This document shows positions 42,370 to 52,159 of a DNA stretch of 64,000 nucleotides, piece after piece (position 1 is the stretch's first letter; every line of letters begins with the position of its first letter). The notes beneath the pieces were generated by a model, which saw only the letters and a program-made list of their open reading frames with translations, made no database searches and was not told the origin of the DNA. A program made the translations under genes and the position numbers. The DNA lies in NCBI GenBank assembly GCA_902632125.1, contig CACPBQ010000004.1, forward strand, positions 37,261-101,260, given 5' to 3'. Origin of the DNA: Paracoccaceae bacterium. GTDB lineage: Bacteria; Pseudomonadota; Alphaproteobacteria; Rhodobacterales; Rhodobacteraceae.

Positions 42370-43704
42370 ATGGAGAGTACTGTTACAGAATTTGCTAGTT
42401 TTATTGAAAATTCCGCAGAAATTGAAATTCCCGATGCAACACTTCACGACGCAAAACTAATTGTCGCAGATTGCCTAGGTGCAATAGTTGGGGGTATGGC
42501 AGAGCCTGAAATTCGCATGCTGGCCGAATCTAAAAGCGAAAACCTTTTTGAAATTTTGGATAATAATAAAAAAGGTACTGATGAAACCATAAGCTTCCTA
42601 TTTGGTACGGCCGGAACCGTTTTAGAAATGGATGAGGGACACCAATTTGCGAAAGGCCATCCTGGCATGCATATTTTTCCAGCACTTTTGGCAGCAGCAA
42701 GAAACAGAAAAATTTCAGGAGAAGAATTTTTAAGAGCTTTTATAATTGGATACGATGTTGGTGCCAGAATAGGTTTGGCTTCCAACCTTAATCCAAAGAT
42801 GCACCCACACGGAACTTGGGGTGGTTTGGGAGCTGCGGCAGGTCTGGCAGTATTGAATAAAATGAATGCTCGAGACGCAAGAGAATATCTCAACATAGTT
42901 TCCAGCCTCACATTAGCAACTAGCAGGAAAACCATGTTGGAAGGCGCAACCGTTAGAAATTCATATGCAGGAATTTCAAATAAAATGGCGCACGTCGGCC
43001 TGATCTTGCTGAAAGCAGGTTTCACTGGTGAACAAGATGGTATCAAATCGATTTTTAATGGTATCACTTCAAATAAATTTGATGATAAAAGTGCAGTTGA
43101 ATTACTTGGGAAAAGGTTTGAAGTTAGTAGAAATTATTTCAAACTTCATGCTTGCTGTCGTTATAATCATGCCGCTTTAGACGCCTTATGGAAAATTATT
43201 GAGCAACACAGTGAAGTTAAAAACACAAATCAAATCAAAAAAATTGAGGTCCAAAGCTATAATCTTGCTGCGGAACTTAGCGATCAAAATCCGCGTAACG
43301 TCCTAGCTTGTAAATTCTCTATCCCGTTTGCAGTATCAACGACTTTGGTAAATCTAGATTCTGGAGTTTTGAGTTTCACAGAGATTATGCGGACTAACAA
43401 AGATATTCAAAAACTCTGTCGAAAGGTGACTATAGTTGAGGATGCGACTATGACAGAAAAAACTCCTGACCTAAGACCAGCTGATGTTCGTGTTCTAATG
43501 GAGAATGGATCCACTTTTCAAGCGCAGGTCACAACTAACAGAGGCGATTGGCAGGATCCATATTCTGAAGAAGAATTAAAACAAAAATTTATCAGTCTCA
43601 CGACAAGACTTTGGACACAAAAAAAAGCACTCGATGTCTACTCAAAATCTATAAAGCTAGAAAAAATACCACTTGATGATCTAATAAATAGCATAATAAA
43701 TTGA
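42370..43704 (+). CDS. MmgE/PrpD family protein
   Basis: A 444-residue protein of the MmgE/PrpD superfamily, which includes 2-methylcitrate dehydratase and cis-aconitate decarboxylase. Typical segments are DCLGAIVGG, EMDEGHQFAKGHPGMHIFPALLA and HACCRYNHAALDAL. No other methylcitrate-cycle gene is near, so a propionate role is not supported. AGGAAG lies upstream of the ATG. It is divergent from the Liv-type importer and precedes the 8-oxoguanine deaminase gene, so it may act on an imported cyclic or tricarboxylic compound. Substrate unknown. Confidence 0.85.
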   Translation: MESTVTEFASFIENSAEIEIPDATLHDAKLIVADCLGAIVGGMAEPEIRMLAESKSENLFEILDNNKKGTDETISFLFGTAGTVLEMDEGHQFAKGHPGMHIFPALLAAARNRKISGEEFLRAFIIGYDVGARIGLASNLNPKMHPHGTWGGLGAAAGLAVLNKMNARDAREYLNIVSSLTLATSRKTMLEGATVRNSYAGISNKMAHVGLILLKAGFTGEQDGIKSIFNGITSNKFDDKSAVELLGKRFEVSRNYFKLHACCRYNHAALDALWKIIEQHSEVKNTNQIKKIEVQSYNLAAELSDQNPRNVLACKFSIPFAVSTTLVNLDSGVLSFTEIMRTNKDIQKLCRKVTIVEDATMTEKTPDLRPADVRVLMENGSTFQAQVTTNRGDWQDPYSEEELKQKFISLTTRLWTQKKALDVYSKSIKLEKIPLDDLINSIIN

Positions 43705-43749
43705 ATTTAACCCACTCACTAGCTTAAAATCTATAATGAAAGCTACGAA

Positions 43750-43772
43750 TTTTTAAAGTCTGGCTTTAAAAA
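43750..43772 (+). repeat. AT-rich hairpin before the 8-oxoguanine deaminase gene
   Basis: TTTTTAAAG (43750-43758) and CTTTAAAAA (43764-43772) form a perfect nine-base stem with loop TCTGG in the 90 bp spacer. It may be a weak terminator for the MmgE/PrpD transcript or part of the leader of the next gene. Confidence 0.4.
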
Positions 43773-43794
43773 ACAGAAAATAAGGACGTTTTTA

Positions 43795-45162
43795 ATGCCA
43801 GACCAAACACTTCTTTTGAAAAATGCTGATGTTTTATGCACAATGTCGGAGCTAGGGGAAAATGAAAGCGAAATTAAAGGTGGTGGGCTTTTTGCACGTA
43901 ATGGTATTATTGAAGCGGTTGGAGAAACTAGCTCTCTGCCTCAAATAGCAGATACAATCATTGATATGAAGGGGAATGTGGTAATTCCAGGAATGGTCAA
44001 CACCCATCACCATCTGTTCCAAAACTTAACACGCGCGGTGCCGGCAGCTCAAAACTCAGAACTTTTTGGCTGGCTGAAAACACTTTATCCTATTTGGAGT
44101 AATATTGGGCCAGAGCATGTTTACTGGTCAACCGCTTTAGGCCTAGCTGAACTGGCTTTGAGCGGGTGCACAACATCTTCTGACCATCTGTATATTTATC
44201 CCAATGGTGCTAAGTTAGATGACTCTTTATCTGCAGCATCAGACATTGGCGTTAGGTTCCATGGAACAAGAGGATCCATGAGTATAGGAGAGTCGCAAGG
44301 CGGACTGCCGCCTGATAGTCTGACCGAAAAAGAGTCTTTTATTCTGTCTGAAAGTCAGAGACTTATTGAAACTTATAATGATAGCAGTCGTTATGCTATG
44401 CAGCGAATTGCTTTAGCGCCCTGCTCTCCTTTCTCAGTGAGCATAGATTTGATGCGAGAAAGTGCAGCGATGGCACGTTCGTATGGAGTGGGTTTGCACA
44501 CTCATCTTGCCGAAAATGCCGAAGATATTGAATATGGTCTACAGCAGTTTGGAATGCGACCAGGTGAATATATTGAAGCAGTTGGATGGACAGGAGATGA
44601 TGTTTGGCATGCGCACTGCGTCCAATTGAATTCAGAAGAAATTAATTTGTTTGCAAAAACAGGCACAGGCATTGCTCATTGCCCTTGCTCTAATATGAGG
44701 CTTGCAAGTGGTATCGCACCAGTCAGGCAAATGCTGGATACTGGTGTAAAAGTTGGACTTGGCGTTGATGGCTCGGCATCTAATGACAGTGGAAACATGC
44801 TGAATGAAGCGCGTCAAACTATGCTTTTACAAAGAGTAAATTCCAAAGCCAGCACTATGACCGCAAGAGAGGCTTTGAGAGCTGCAACCAAAGGTGGCGC
44901 ATCCGTTCTTAATAGAGATGATATCGGCATGCTTGTGCCAGGTTATGCTGCAGATATTACTGCTTTTAAGAGAGACAACGTCAATTTTTCAGGTAGTGAC
45001 TGGGATCCCGTTGCCTCACTGGTTTTTTGTGGCCCAAGCAAAGCTAATTATACTATAATCAATGGGAAAATAGTTGTTAGTGAAGGGCAATTAAACTCTA
45101 TTCCTATGGAGAAACTTGTTCGCGAACATAGTAAATTATCCCGAGATTTAATTAATATCTGA
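43795..45162 (+). CDS. 8-oxoguanine deaminase (amidohydrolase family)
   Basis: A 455-residue metal-dependent deaminase. It has HxH in NTHHHLFQN, His in LHTHLAENAED, His in WHAHCVQL and Asp in GVDGSASND. Segments such as SDHLYIYPNGAKLDD and SQGGLPPDSLTEKE are characteristic of the 8-oxoguanine deaminase group. That reaction yields urate and ammonia, which fits directly with the urate-degrading genes that follow. AAGGACG lies upstream of the ATG. It converges with allA, overlapping by 15 bp. It is only distantly related to the amidohydrolase at 21476. Confidence 0.88.
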   Translation: MPDQTLLLKNADVLCTMSELGENESEIKGGGLFARNGIIEAVGETSSLPQIADTIIDMKGNVVIPGMVNTHHHLFQNLTRAVPAAQNSELFGWLKTLYPIWSNIGPEHVYWSTALGLAELALSGCTTSSDHLYIYPNGAKLDDSLSAASDIGVRFHGTRGSMSIGESQGGLPPDSLTEKESFILSESQRLIETYNDSSRYAMQRIALAPCSPFSVSIDLMRESAAMARSYGVGLHTHLAENAEDIEYGLQQFGMRPGEYIEAVGWTGDDVWHAHCVQLNSEEINLFAKTGTGIAHCPCSNMRLASGIAPVRQMLDTGVKVGLGVDGSASNDSGNMLNEARQTMLLQRVNSKASTMTAREALRAATKGGASVLNRDDIGMLVPGYAADITAFKRDNVNFSGSDWDPVASLVFCGPSKANYTIINGKIVVSEGQLNSIPMEKLVREHSKLSRDLINI

Positions 45163-45690
45163 AACTAGATTTCTAATACTTTCCAAGTCTATTTTTAGGT
45201 CCATATTTTCAATAAAAAATTCATTTAAATTGCAGCCGCCACCCTGCCTATCAACAACCAAAAATTTTTGGCTCTTTTGCAGAACCAGTAGTGGATGGTG
45301 CCAAGCGCCTCTGAAGTAATTTACACCTTGATTGCCTTCTGCGAAAAAACATTCAGTCGTGCTCAAATCAGGCTCATTACCTGAGCTATTAGACTTGCAC
45401 ACTACAACTAACCAACCATGCTCGGATAAAGGAAAGAAGGCCTGTGAGCCTAAAGGGTGTCTTTCCATTACTTCCAACCTAATTGGATCAGGTCGCCGCT
45501 GGCCTTCGAAAATAGATATTATTGGTTCACCATTTTCAGTTGCTACATCTACTGATGAGAGAGCGTTAAAACGCGTAGTAGTTCCCTGATTGATCATTAA
45601 TTTTTCAGCATTTTTCAGCTCAATAACTTGACCATAAGGTGCAAAGTTGGATTTAGATAAAGGTTTGATTTTAATATTATTTAAAGTCAT
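45148..45690 (-). CDS. allA: Ureidoglycolate lyase
   Basis: A 180-residue cupin-like enzyme that splits ureidoglycolate to glyoxylate and urea, the last step of the allantoate route. Typical features are the N-terminal IKPLSKSNFAPYGQVIE, MERHPLGSQAFFPL and RGAWHHPLLVL. It starts three bases after the allantoicase stop and is the last gene of the minus-strand urate operon. Confidence 0.9.
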   Translation of the reverse strand: MTLNNIKIKPLSKSNFAPYGQVIELKNAEKLMINQGTTTRFNALSSVDVATENGEPIISIFEGQRRPDPIRLEVMERHPLGSQAFFPLSEHGWLVVVCKSNSSGNEPDLSTTECFFAEGNQGVNYFRGAWHHPLLVLQKSQKFLVVDRQGGGCNLNEFFIENMDLKIDLESIRNLVSDIN

Positions 45691-45693
45691 CTT

Positions 45694-46680
45694 CTATATT
45701 GCTTTACCAAATATCCTTAGTCTTGAAACACCTCCATCTGGATAAATATTCAACCTGATAGCATTAACAGGACCGAAGTCATTAGCGATTTCTTTTTTGA
45801 ATTTGTGGATGGCGTCGGCAGAAAGACTTTGTTTAGGCATTAGCTCTTTCCAATTTTCTGCAGAATTTACATCAAAACCCTTCTCAACTAGAGCGGCTTG
45901 GATACTGCACTTATCTGGAAAGTTACCTTTAAAATGTGCGGTATCAATTTCTATTTCATCAACGAAACCTGAGGACCCGAGTTGAACAACTATCCAGTCG
46001 TTTCCTGGCTCTCTACGTCTGCGTGTTTCCCATCCATCTCCCATTGTCAAACCGCGACCTTCAGACAGAAGAGCATTTACATCACCATAGTGCGCATCAT
46101 TATAACCTAAAACGCTTCCTCCTGAGCGAAGCGCGGACAGCTCAACAATATCATTTTTGTGATTTTCCCAATCGCGCTGCACGTCTCCAAATAACCTAAG
46201 CCTTGCTACCCCTCCGTCCGGAAAGATATTTAACCTAACTAAGTTTACGGCGCTTAAATATTTTGATTCCAAAATATGGTGTGCATCTGGACCTAAATTA
46301 ACAGTTTCAATAAGAGTGTGCCACTCAACTTTATTTATGTCATCACCTAATGAATACCCTACCTCTACGTTGGCTTCTGGTGGATAATTTCCAGTGAAGT
46401 GGGCAGTATTTATGTCTACAAGTTTTATAACACCCGGTTCACCCAAACTGATGATGCACCAGTCATGACCTCCTTGACGCCGACGACGAGATTCCCATCC
46501 ATCCATCCACTTCCCATTTTCATCGAATTTTTCGGGAACAAAGACAGGTATTGTATCCTGAAGCATTCTAGGTGCTTCAGCAAAAAAATCATCACTCACT
46601 GAATGAATTCTGGTTCCCATTCTGGGTGATGCCAAATTGACCATTCCCATTGCTACTGATGGAGGTGTCTCTTTATCCAT
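45694..46680 (-). CDS. alc: Allantoicase
   Basis: A 328-residue allantoicase with two homologous jelly-roll halves, seen from the duplicated motifs WESRRRRQGGHDW (about 62-74) and WETRRRREPGNDW (about 217-229), each followed by a DxxHFxGN element. It hydrolyses allantoate to ureidoglycolate and urea. It lies between puuE and allA on the same strand. Confidence 0.94.
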   Translation of the reverse strand: MDKETPPSVAMGMVNLASPRMGTRIHSVSDDFFAEAPRMLQDTIPVFVPEKFDENGKWMDGWESRRRRQGGHDWCIISLGEPGVIKLVDINTAHFTGNYPPEANVEVGYSLGDDINKVEWHTLIETVNLGPDAHHILESKYLSAVNLVRLNIFPDGGVARLRLFGDVQRDWENHKNDIVELSALRSGGSVLGYNDAHYGDVNALLSEGRGLTMGDGWETRRRREPGNDWIVVQLGSSGFVDEIEIDTAHFKGNFPDKCSIQAALVEKGFDVNSAENWKELMPKQSLSADAIHKFKKEIANDFGPVNAIRLNIYPDGGVSRLRIFGKAI

Positions 46681-46708
46681 TCAAAAACCTCAATAACTAT
46701 TTACTATT

Positions 46709-47620
46709 TTAAAAACTTGAGTGCGGAAATTTTTCAGTCCAATACTTAGCTATATCAATACGCTTGGCTATCCAAACTTTTTCGTGTGAAAGTATATGGT
46801 CTAAAAATTTGACGAGCCCCCTAAATCTTGCAGGACGGCCAACTATTCTGCAATGCAAACCCACGGACATCATTTTCGGCGATATGTCGCCTTCAGAATA
46901 TAACGTATCAAATGCATCAATAAGATAATTCGAAAAGTGATCTGCTGTATTAAATCCCTGGGCGGTTGCAAATCTCATATCATTTGCATCGAGAGTATAA
47001 GGAACAATGAGATGAGGCTTTTTTACCTGCTTGCTCCAAAAAGGAATATCATCTGAATAATCATCTGCATCGTAAATAAAACCGCCTTCTTCTGAAACTA
47101 AATTACGTGTGTTTTCACTTGTTCTGCCGGTGTACCATCCTAGTGGACGTTCCCCGCAAATATCCGTATGAATTTCAATTGCTTTTTTCATATGTACCAT
47201 TTCTTCTGACTTTGGCATGCCATGATAGTTTATCCACCTGTATCCATGTGATGCTATTTCATGTCCGTCTTTCAACGCTTGTTCAATTGCTGAAGGATTT
47301 CTTTGCATTGCCATTGCAACAGCAAATAAAGTTATAGGTATTTTTCTGGATCTGAATAAATCTAAAATACGCCACACTCCTACCCTTGAGCCATATTCAT
47401 AAATTGACTCCATGGACATATGCCGGGCACCTTCAAATGGGGTCGCACCAATTATTTCAGACAGAAAAATTTCTGAGGCTGGATCACCGTGCAGGATAGA
47501 ATTTTCAGCGCCTTCTTCATAGTTTAAAACAAATTGAACAGCTACCTTCGATCCATTTGGCCAAGCCACCCGTGGTCTTTTTTGACCATAACCAACCATA
47601 TCTCGAGGATATCCACTCAT
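46709..47620 (-). CDS. puuE: Allantoinase of the polysaccharide-deacetylase family
   Basis: A 303-residue NodB-fold hydrolase that opens allantoin to allantoate, unrelated to metal amidohydrolase allantoinases. Family landmarks are VAVQFVLNYEEGAENSI, HGYRWINYHG, GWYTGRTSENTR and GLHCRIVGRPAR. It begins six bases after the puuD stop codon region, in the same operon. Confidence 0.93.
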   Translation of the reverse strand: MSGYPRDMVGYGQKRPRVAWPNGSKVAVQFVLNYEEGAENSILHGDPASEIFLSEIIGATPFEGARHMSMESIYEYGSRVGVWRILDLFRSRKIPITLFAVAMAMQRNPSAIEQALKDGHEIASHGYRWINYHGMPKSEEMVHMKKAIEIHTDICGERPLGWYTGRTSENTRNLVSEEGGFIYDADDYSDDIPFWSKQVKKPHLIVPYTLDANDMRFATAQGFNTADHFSNYLIDAFDTLYSEGDISPKMMSVGLHCRIVGRPARFRGLVKFLDHILSHEKVWIAKRIDIAKYWTEKFPHSSF

Positions 47621-47626
47621 TTTATC

Positions 47627-48835
47627 TCAATTCTTTTTTAACTTTTCATGCCATTCAGACAGCAAAGCCCGTTCTTCGTCATCCAGCCATATTATATTAC
47701 CGGGAGGCATGGCCCAAGAAGCTGCTGACTGCCAATAAATTTCGTTAGCCATTTTTATAATTTGAGCCTCCGTTTCGAGATAAACCCCCTTAGGCGCAAA
47801 AGCTAAGCCATCCCAAACAGGCTCTTTTGCGTGGCAAGCACTGCACCTCTCTATTACTAATTCGACTGCAGAATTGTGCATTTCACCTTCGGATATGTTA
47901 AGATTACTCATCTCATAATCTTCCTTAGACGGCCCTCCGACGTATGATAATGAGATACAGCAAGCGACAAGGAAAGAAGCAGCTAGCCATGTCCAGTAGG
48001 GCGCGGGCAATCCTTTATGCTTTGTATTAAAAAAATGTCGAATGAGTGCGCCAATAACTAAAATTAGACCAAGAATTAACCAACTGTATTCTGTGGCAAA
48101 GATTATTGGATAATGAACACCAAGCATTACAAAGATAACCGGAAGCGTAAGATAATTGTTATGTAAGGATCGCTGTTTCCCTCTCGCTCCGTAAATAGGA
48201 TTTGGTTCTTCGCCAGCTTTAAGCGCTTTTACAACTTTTTTCTGACCTGGGATTATGACCATTGCAACATTAGCAACCATCATAGTTCCAATCGAAATAC
48301 CCATTTGCATAAAAGCGCCCCGATGAGAAAATATTTTCGTATAAATATAAGATAAAAATATTAGAAAAATTAATCCGGATAGCGCCAAAATTAGGTCATT
48401 TCTTCCAAGCGGACTTCGGCATAAACCGTCATAAACAAGCCACCCAACTATAATACCACCCAAGCTTAGTAAAACTGCCTGTCCTTGTGAAATATCAAGA
48501 ACTTCTAAATCGATCATATAAAGGCTAGTAGAGCCATAATAGACTAAAGACATTAAGGCCATACCTGAAATCCAAGTGCTATAGGCTTCCCACTTAAACC
48601 AAGTCAATTCTTCTGGCATTTTCTTTGGAGCCACAAGATATTTGACTAAGTTATAAAATCCACCGCCATGAACCTGCCAGGCTTGTCCATTGGCCTCATT
48701 GGGAAGTTCCTTTCCAGGCTTTAAGCTTAAATCGAGAGCAATAAAATAAAAAGAGGAACCAATCCATGCTACACCCGCAATTACATGTACCCAGCGGACG
48801 ATCATTTCGGACCATAACCAAAAATAATCTAACAT
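47627..48835 (-). CDS. puuD: Urate hydroxylase PuuD (membrane cytochrome c-type)
   Basis: A 402-residue protein with about eight membrane helices (residues 10-295) and a C-terminal cytochrome c domain with haem motif CSACH (about residues 334-338). It oxidises urate to 5-hydroxyisourate and passes electrons to the respiratory chain, replacing cofactor-free uricase. N-terminal VRWVHVIAGVAWIGSSFYF is typical. It lies three bases after xdhC. Confidence 0.94.
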   Translation of the reverse strand: MLDYFWLWSEMIVRWVHVIAGVAWIGSSFYFIALDLSLKPGKELPNEANGQAWQVHGGGFYNLVKYLVAPKKMPEELTWFKWEAYSTWISGMALMSLVYYGSTSLYMIDLEVLDISQGQAVLLSLGGIIVGWLVYDGLCRSPLGRNDLILALSGLIFLIFLSYIYTKIFSHRGAFMQMGISIGTMMVANVAMVIIPGQKKVVKALKAGEEPNPIYGARGKQRSLHNNYLTLPVIFVMLGVHYPIIFATEYSWLILGLILVIGALIRHFFNTKHKGLPAPYWTWLAASFLVACCISLSYVGGPSKEDYEMSNLNISEGEMHNSAVELVIERCSACHAKEPVWDGLAFAPKGVYLETEAQIIKMANEIYWQSAASWAMPPGNIIWLDDEERALLSEWHEKLKKN

Positions 48836-48838
48836 TAT

Positions 48839-49828
48839 TTATCCCACCTCTGTTCCGTACTTTTCTTGCCATATTGCAAGCTGAGCAGCAATTGAAATAC
48901 CAACTTTCACCGGATGTTTGGAATTAATTTCATCTATGCCAATGGGACAGGTCAGTTTTTTTAATTGTTTATCTTTAATACCCATTTTTGACAGTCGGCT
49001 TCTAAATCGAGCATTCTTAGTTTTAGATCCTATCAATCCACAAAACCGAAATTGATCTTTTGACAATAACGCGAAACAGATGGCTTCATCCAAAGGGTGT
49101 GAGTGAGTTATTATCACATGATAAGCGTTAATTGGGGCGTGAGACGCAATCAGAGCTGGATCTAAGGCAATCACTTTGGAAACGTTAGATATTGATCCTT
49201 CTGGAAATCGCTCCTCATCAATATCTACCCAATGAATATCAAAATCCATATGTTCTATTATTCTTAACAATGCCCTACCAACATGGCCAGCACCATAAAT
49301 AAATAAAGGATCAAGTTTTTTAGCTGTTGGAAGAATAAAACTGTCTTTTTTTAAAAGTGGTTTCAATTTGTGATCATCTTCAGTTCTCAAAGCTTCCGTC
49401 GGAGTTCCAGGTTTTAATGGGTGCTCTAACGCCACTAGGTTTTGAGAATGCTTTGACAATTTATTGATATCTGACTGACTTAATATTTCTAAAAGAACCT
49501 TTACATTACCACCGCAGCATTGTCCCATATCTGGACCAAGTGCTAGATTTAAAACTTTTCTATTTGTGCCTTCTACTTTTAGGCCAACATCTTTGATTAA
49601 TCTTCTAGCCTGCTCCATGACTTCAAGTTCTAGAGAGCCGCCACCTATGGTGTTCCAAATTTGATTTTCAGAAATCAACATGTTGGCACCCAACTCTCGA
49701 GGTGCAGAGCCACGAACTGAAATAACTACAGCGTGAGCCACTGCTTTTTTATCCCCAAGCAAATGATTTGCAGCTGCTATCCAATTCCCGTTGGGATTTA
49801 TCAAAGACTTATGCATAATTCTGCGCAT
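48839..49828 (-). CDS. xdhC: Xanthine dehydrogenase accessory protein XdhC
   Basis: A 329-residue XdhC/CoxI-family factor that inserts sulfurated molybdenum cofactor into XdhB. It has the N-terminal VSVRGSAPRELGANMLI and IGGGSLELE motifs, MGQCCGGNV, and a Rossmann-like GAGHVGRAL. The ATG directly follows the xdhB stop with no gap. A second ATG five codons in (MHKS) is also usable. Confidence 0.93.
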   Translation of the reverse strand: MRRIMHKSLINPNGNWIAAANHLLGDKKAVAHAVVISVRGSAPRELGANMLISENQIWNTIGGGSLELEVMEQARRLIKDVGLKVEGTNRKVLNLALGPDMGQCCGGNVKVLLEILSQSDINKLSKHSQNLVALEHPLKPGTPTEALRTEDDHKLKPLLKKDSFILPTAKKLDPLFIYGAGHVGRALLRIIEHMDFDIHWVDIDEERFPEGSISNVSKVIALDPALIASHAPINAYHVIITHSHPLDEAICFALLSKDQFRFCGLIGSKTKNARFRSRLSKMGIKDKQLKKLTCPIGIDEINSKHPVKVGISIAAQLAIWQEKYGTEVG

Positions 49829-52159
49829 TCAAACATTAGCTTGATCAAGTCCTACAGATTGCATCAAAAGTCTTTCAGGTGTCGCTGGTGCATTCAAGTT
49901 TGGATAACTACCGCGACCATTCGCGGATTGTAAAGCATGTGATAAAGCCATCAAAACGCTGGTTCCTAGCATGAGCGGAGGCTCACCAACAGCTTTTGAC
50001 CTATGAATTGTCTCTTCACAATTTTCTCCTTCAGAGAAAAGTTCAACCCTAAAATCTAGAGGTCTATCTGAGCAAGCTGGGATTTTGTAAGTTGATGGTG
50101 CATGGGTTAGAAGTTTACCTTTACTATCCCAAACGAGCTCCTCAGTAGTTAACCATCCTGCGCCCTGAATATAGCCGCCCTCTATTTGTCCAATGTCTAT
50201 CGCTGGATTTAGTGATCGGCCTACGTCATGTAATATATCAGTTCGTAAAATTCTATTTTCACCCGTTAACAAATCGAGCGCTACTTCACTACATGCAGCA
50301 CCATAAGCAAAATAGTAAAACGGTCTGCCTTTAAATGTTTTTGGGTCCCAATGAACTTTTGGAGTGGAATAAAATCCAGTTGCAGATAAAGAAATTCTTC
50401 CCATATAACAACGCTTTACGGCATCTGCAAAATCATAAATATTAGGCCCTACTACCACCATTCCATCCTGAAAAGCTATTGCTTCAGGCTTGATTTGAGC
50501 CTCTCCCGCAAGATATTCAGCCATTCTGGACTTGATTTTTTCTGCTGCATTTTTTGCTGCCATTCCGTTTAGATCGCTTCCAGAAGAAGCAGCAGTAGCA
50601 GATGTATTAGGAACTTTTCCCGTCGACGTGGCAGTAATTTTAATTGTATCTAGGGGCAATTGAAACTCATTGGCTACTATCTGGGCAATTTTAGTATTTA
50701 ACCCTTGGCCCATTTCTGTTCCACCATGATTAAGATAAACCGAACCATCATTGTAAACATGCAGCAATGCACCCGCTTGATTTAAAAAGCTTGCATTGAA
50801 GGAAATCCCAAACTTTACAGGAGTAAGAGAAATTCCACGTTTTAAAAACTCACTATTTTTATTGAATTTTTCAATATCTTTTCGACGGGTAAAATAGTCA
50901 CTTTTTTTCTTCAATTCATCAATAATATCTTGGATTATACAATCGTGAACGGTTTGTCCGTACGGAGTGATCCCATGTGTGGCAGAGGTCTTGTGAGGAT
51001 AAAAATTTCGTTCCCGAACCAGAAGGGGATCGACGTTCAAATGATGCGCCACATGGTCGATTACCCGTTCCATACCGACAATTCCTTGCGGCCCACCAAA
51101 TCCTCTAAAAGCAGTATTGGATTGAGTGTTAGTCTTAAGGCGATGGGATGTAATTCTCATATTTTTTATAAAATAAGAATTTTCAGCATGGCACATAGCA
51201 CGGGCAGCGATAGCCTCAGATAAATCCCAAGACATTCCACAACGCATTGCCTGCTCGACAATTACACTGTTAATTAACCCATCATCTTCAAAACCTACTT
51301 TATAGGATATTTGAAAATCATGCCGTTTTCCCGTTAAAATAAAGTCATCATCTCGATCATAAATTAATTTAGCCGGTCTACCTGTTAGTTTTGCCGCAAG
51401 TGCAGCGACTATAGCTGGTAGATTGCCTTGACTCTCTTTTCCGCCAAATCCACCTCCCATTCTACGCGTTATTACTGTAACATCGTGATTGGAGAGCCCC
51501 AGAGCCATTGCAACTTTGTGCTGAATTTCCGTTGGATGCTGGGTCGAGCAGTGCACAACAATATCACTATCTTCGCCAGCCACAGCATAGGCCGCTTGGC
51601 CTTCAAGATAAAAATGTTCTTGGCCGCCTAATATGATTTTGCCCTCAAGCTTGTTTTTACTTTTTGATAATGCCTGATCTACCTTTCCACATTCAATTAC
51701 AGCGGGTGGTCCTAAAACATTTCCTGTCTCTAATGCCTGATCAATAGTTATTACAGCCGGAAGTTCTTCATACTTGATTTCAGCTAGTTCAATGGCATTA
51801 CGAGCGATTTTGATATCTTCTGCAACAACCGCAAATACAGACTGTCCTAAATAACTTACTACATTTTCAGCAAATATTGGGTCATCACCAGCGAAAGGGC
51901 TACAATCATTTGTTCCTGGTATATCTGCTGCAGTTAAAACTTTTATAACACCTGGAAAGTTTTCAACCTGAGATAAATCCATGCTTAAAATTTTAGCATG
52001 TGCAAATTTGCTTTGCCCCAATAGAATCTGAAGAGTATTCGGCGGAACAGCTATATCATCTACATATTTAGCAGCGCCACTTACGTGCTTATGGGCACTA
52101 TCATGTCGAATAGCCTTGTGAACTATGCCTTCTTTTGCTGATCCATCTGTATCTTTCAT
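49829..52159 (-). CDS. xdhB: Xanthine dehydrogenase molybdopterin-binding subunit
   Basis: A 776-residue molybdenum-binding subunit. It has GGGFGGKES, RGFGGPQG, the active-site Glu in AVGEPPLML near the C-terminus, and TSATAASSGSDLNG. With XdhA it oxidises hypoxanthine to xanthine and urate. It begins at the base after the xdhA stop. Length and motif order match the bacterial two-subunit type. Confidence 0.95.
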   Translation of the reverse strand: MKDTDGSAKEGIVHKAIRHDSAHKHVSGAAKYVDDIAVPPNTLQILLGQSKFAHAKILSMDLSQVENFPGVIKVLTAADIPGTNDCSPFAGDDPIFAENVVSYLGQSVFAVVAEDIKIARNAIELAEIKYEELPAVITIDQALETGNVLGPPAVIECGKVDQALSKSKNKLEGKIILGGQEHFYLEGQAAYAVAGEDSDIVVHCSTQHPTEIQHKVAMALGLSNHDVTVITRRMGGGFGGKESQGNLPAIVAALAAKLTGRPAKLIYDRDDDFILTGKRHDFQISYKVGFEDDGLINSVIVEQAMRCGMSWDLSEAIAARAMCHAENSYFIKNMRITSHRLKTNTQSNTAFRGFGGPQGIVGMERVIDHVAHHLNVDPLLVRERNFYPHKTSATHGITPYGQTVHDCIIQDIIDELKKKSDYFTRRKDIEKFNKNSEFLKRGISLTPVKFGISFNASFLNQAGALLHVYNDGSVYLNHGGTEMGQGLNTKIAQIVANEFQLPLDTIKITATSTGKVPNTSATAASSGSDLNGMAAKNAAEKIKSRMAEYLAGEAQIKPEAIAFQDGMVVVGPNIYDFADAVKRCYMGRISLSATGFYSTPKVHWDPKTFKGRPFYYFAYGAACSEVALDLLTGENRILRTDILHDVGRSLNPAIDIGQIEGGYIQGAGWLTTEELVWDSKGKLLTHAPSTYKIPACSDRPLDFRVELFSEGENCEETIHRSKAVGEPPLMLGTSVLMALSHALQSANGRGSYPNLNAPATPERLLMQSVGLDQANV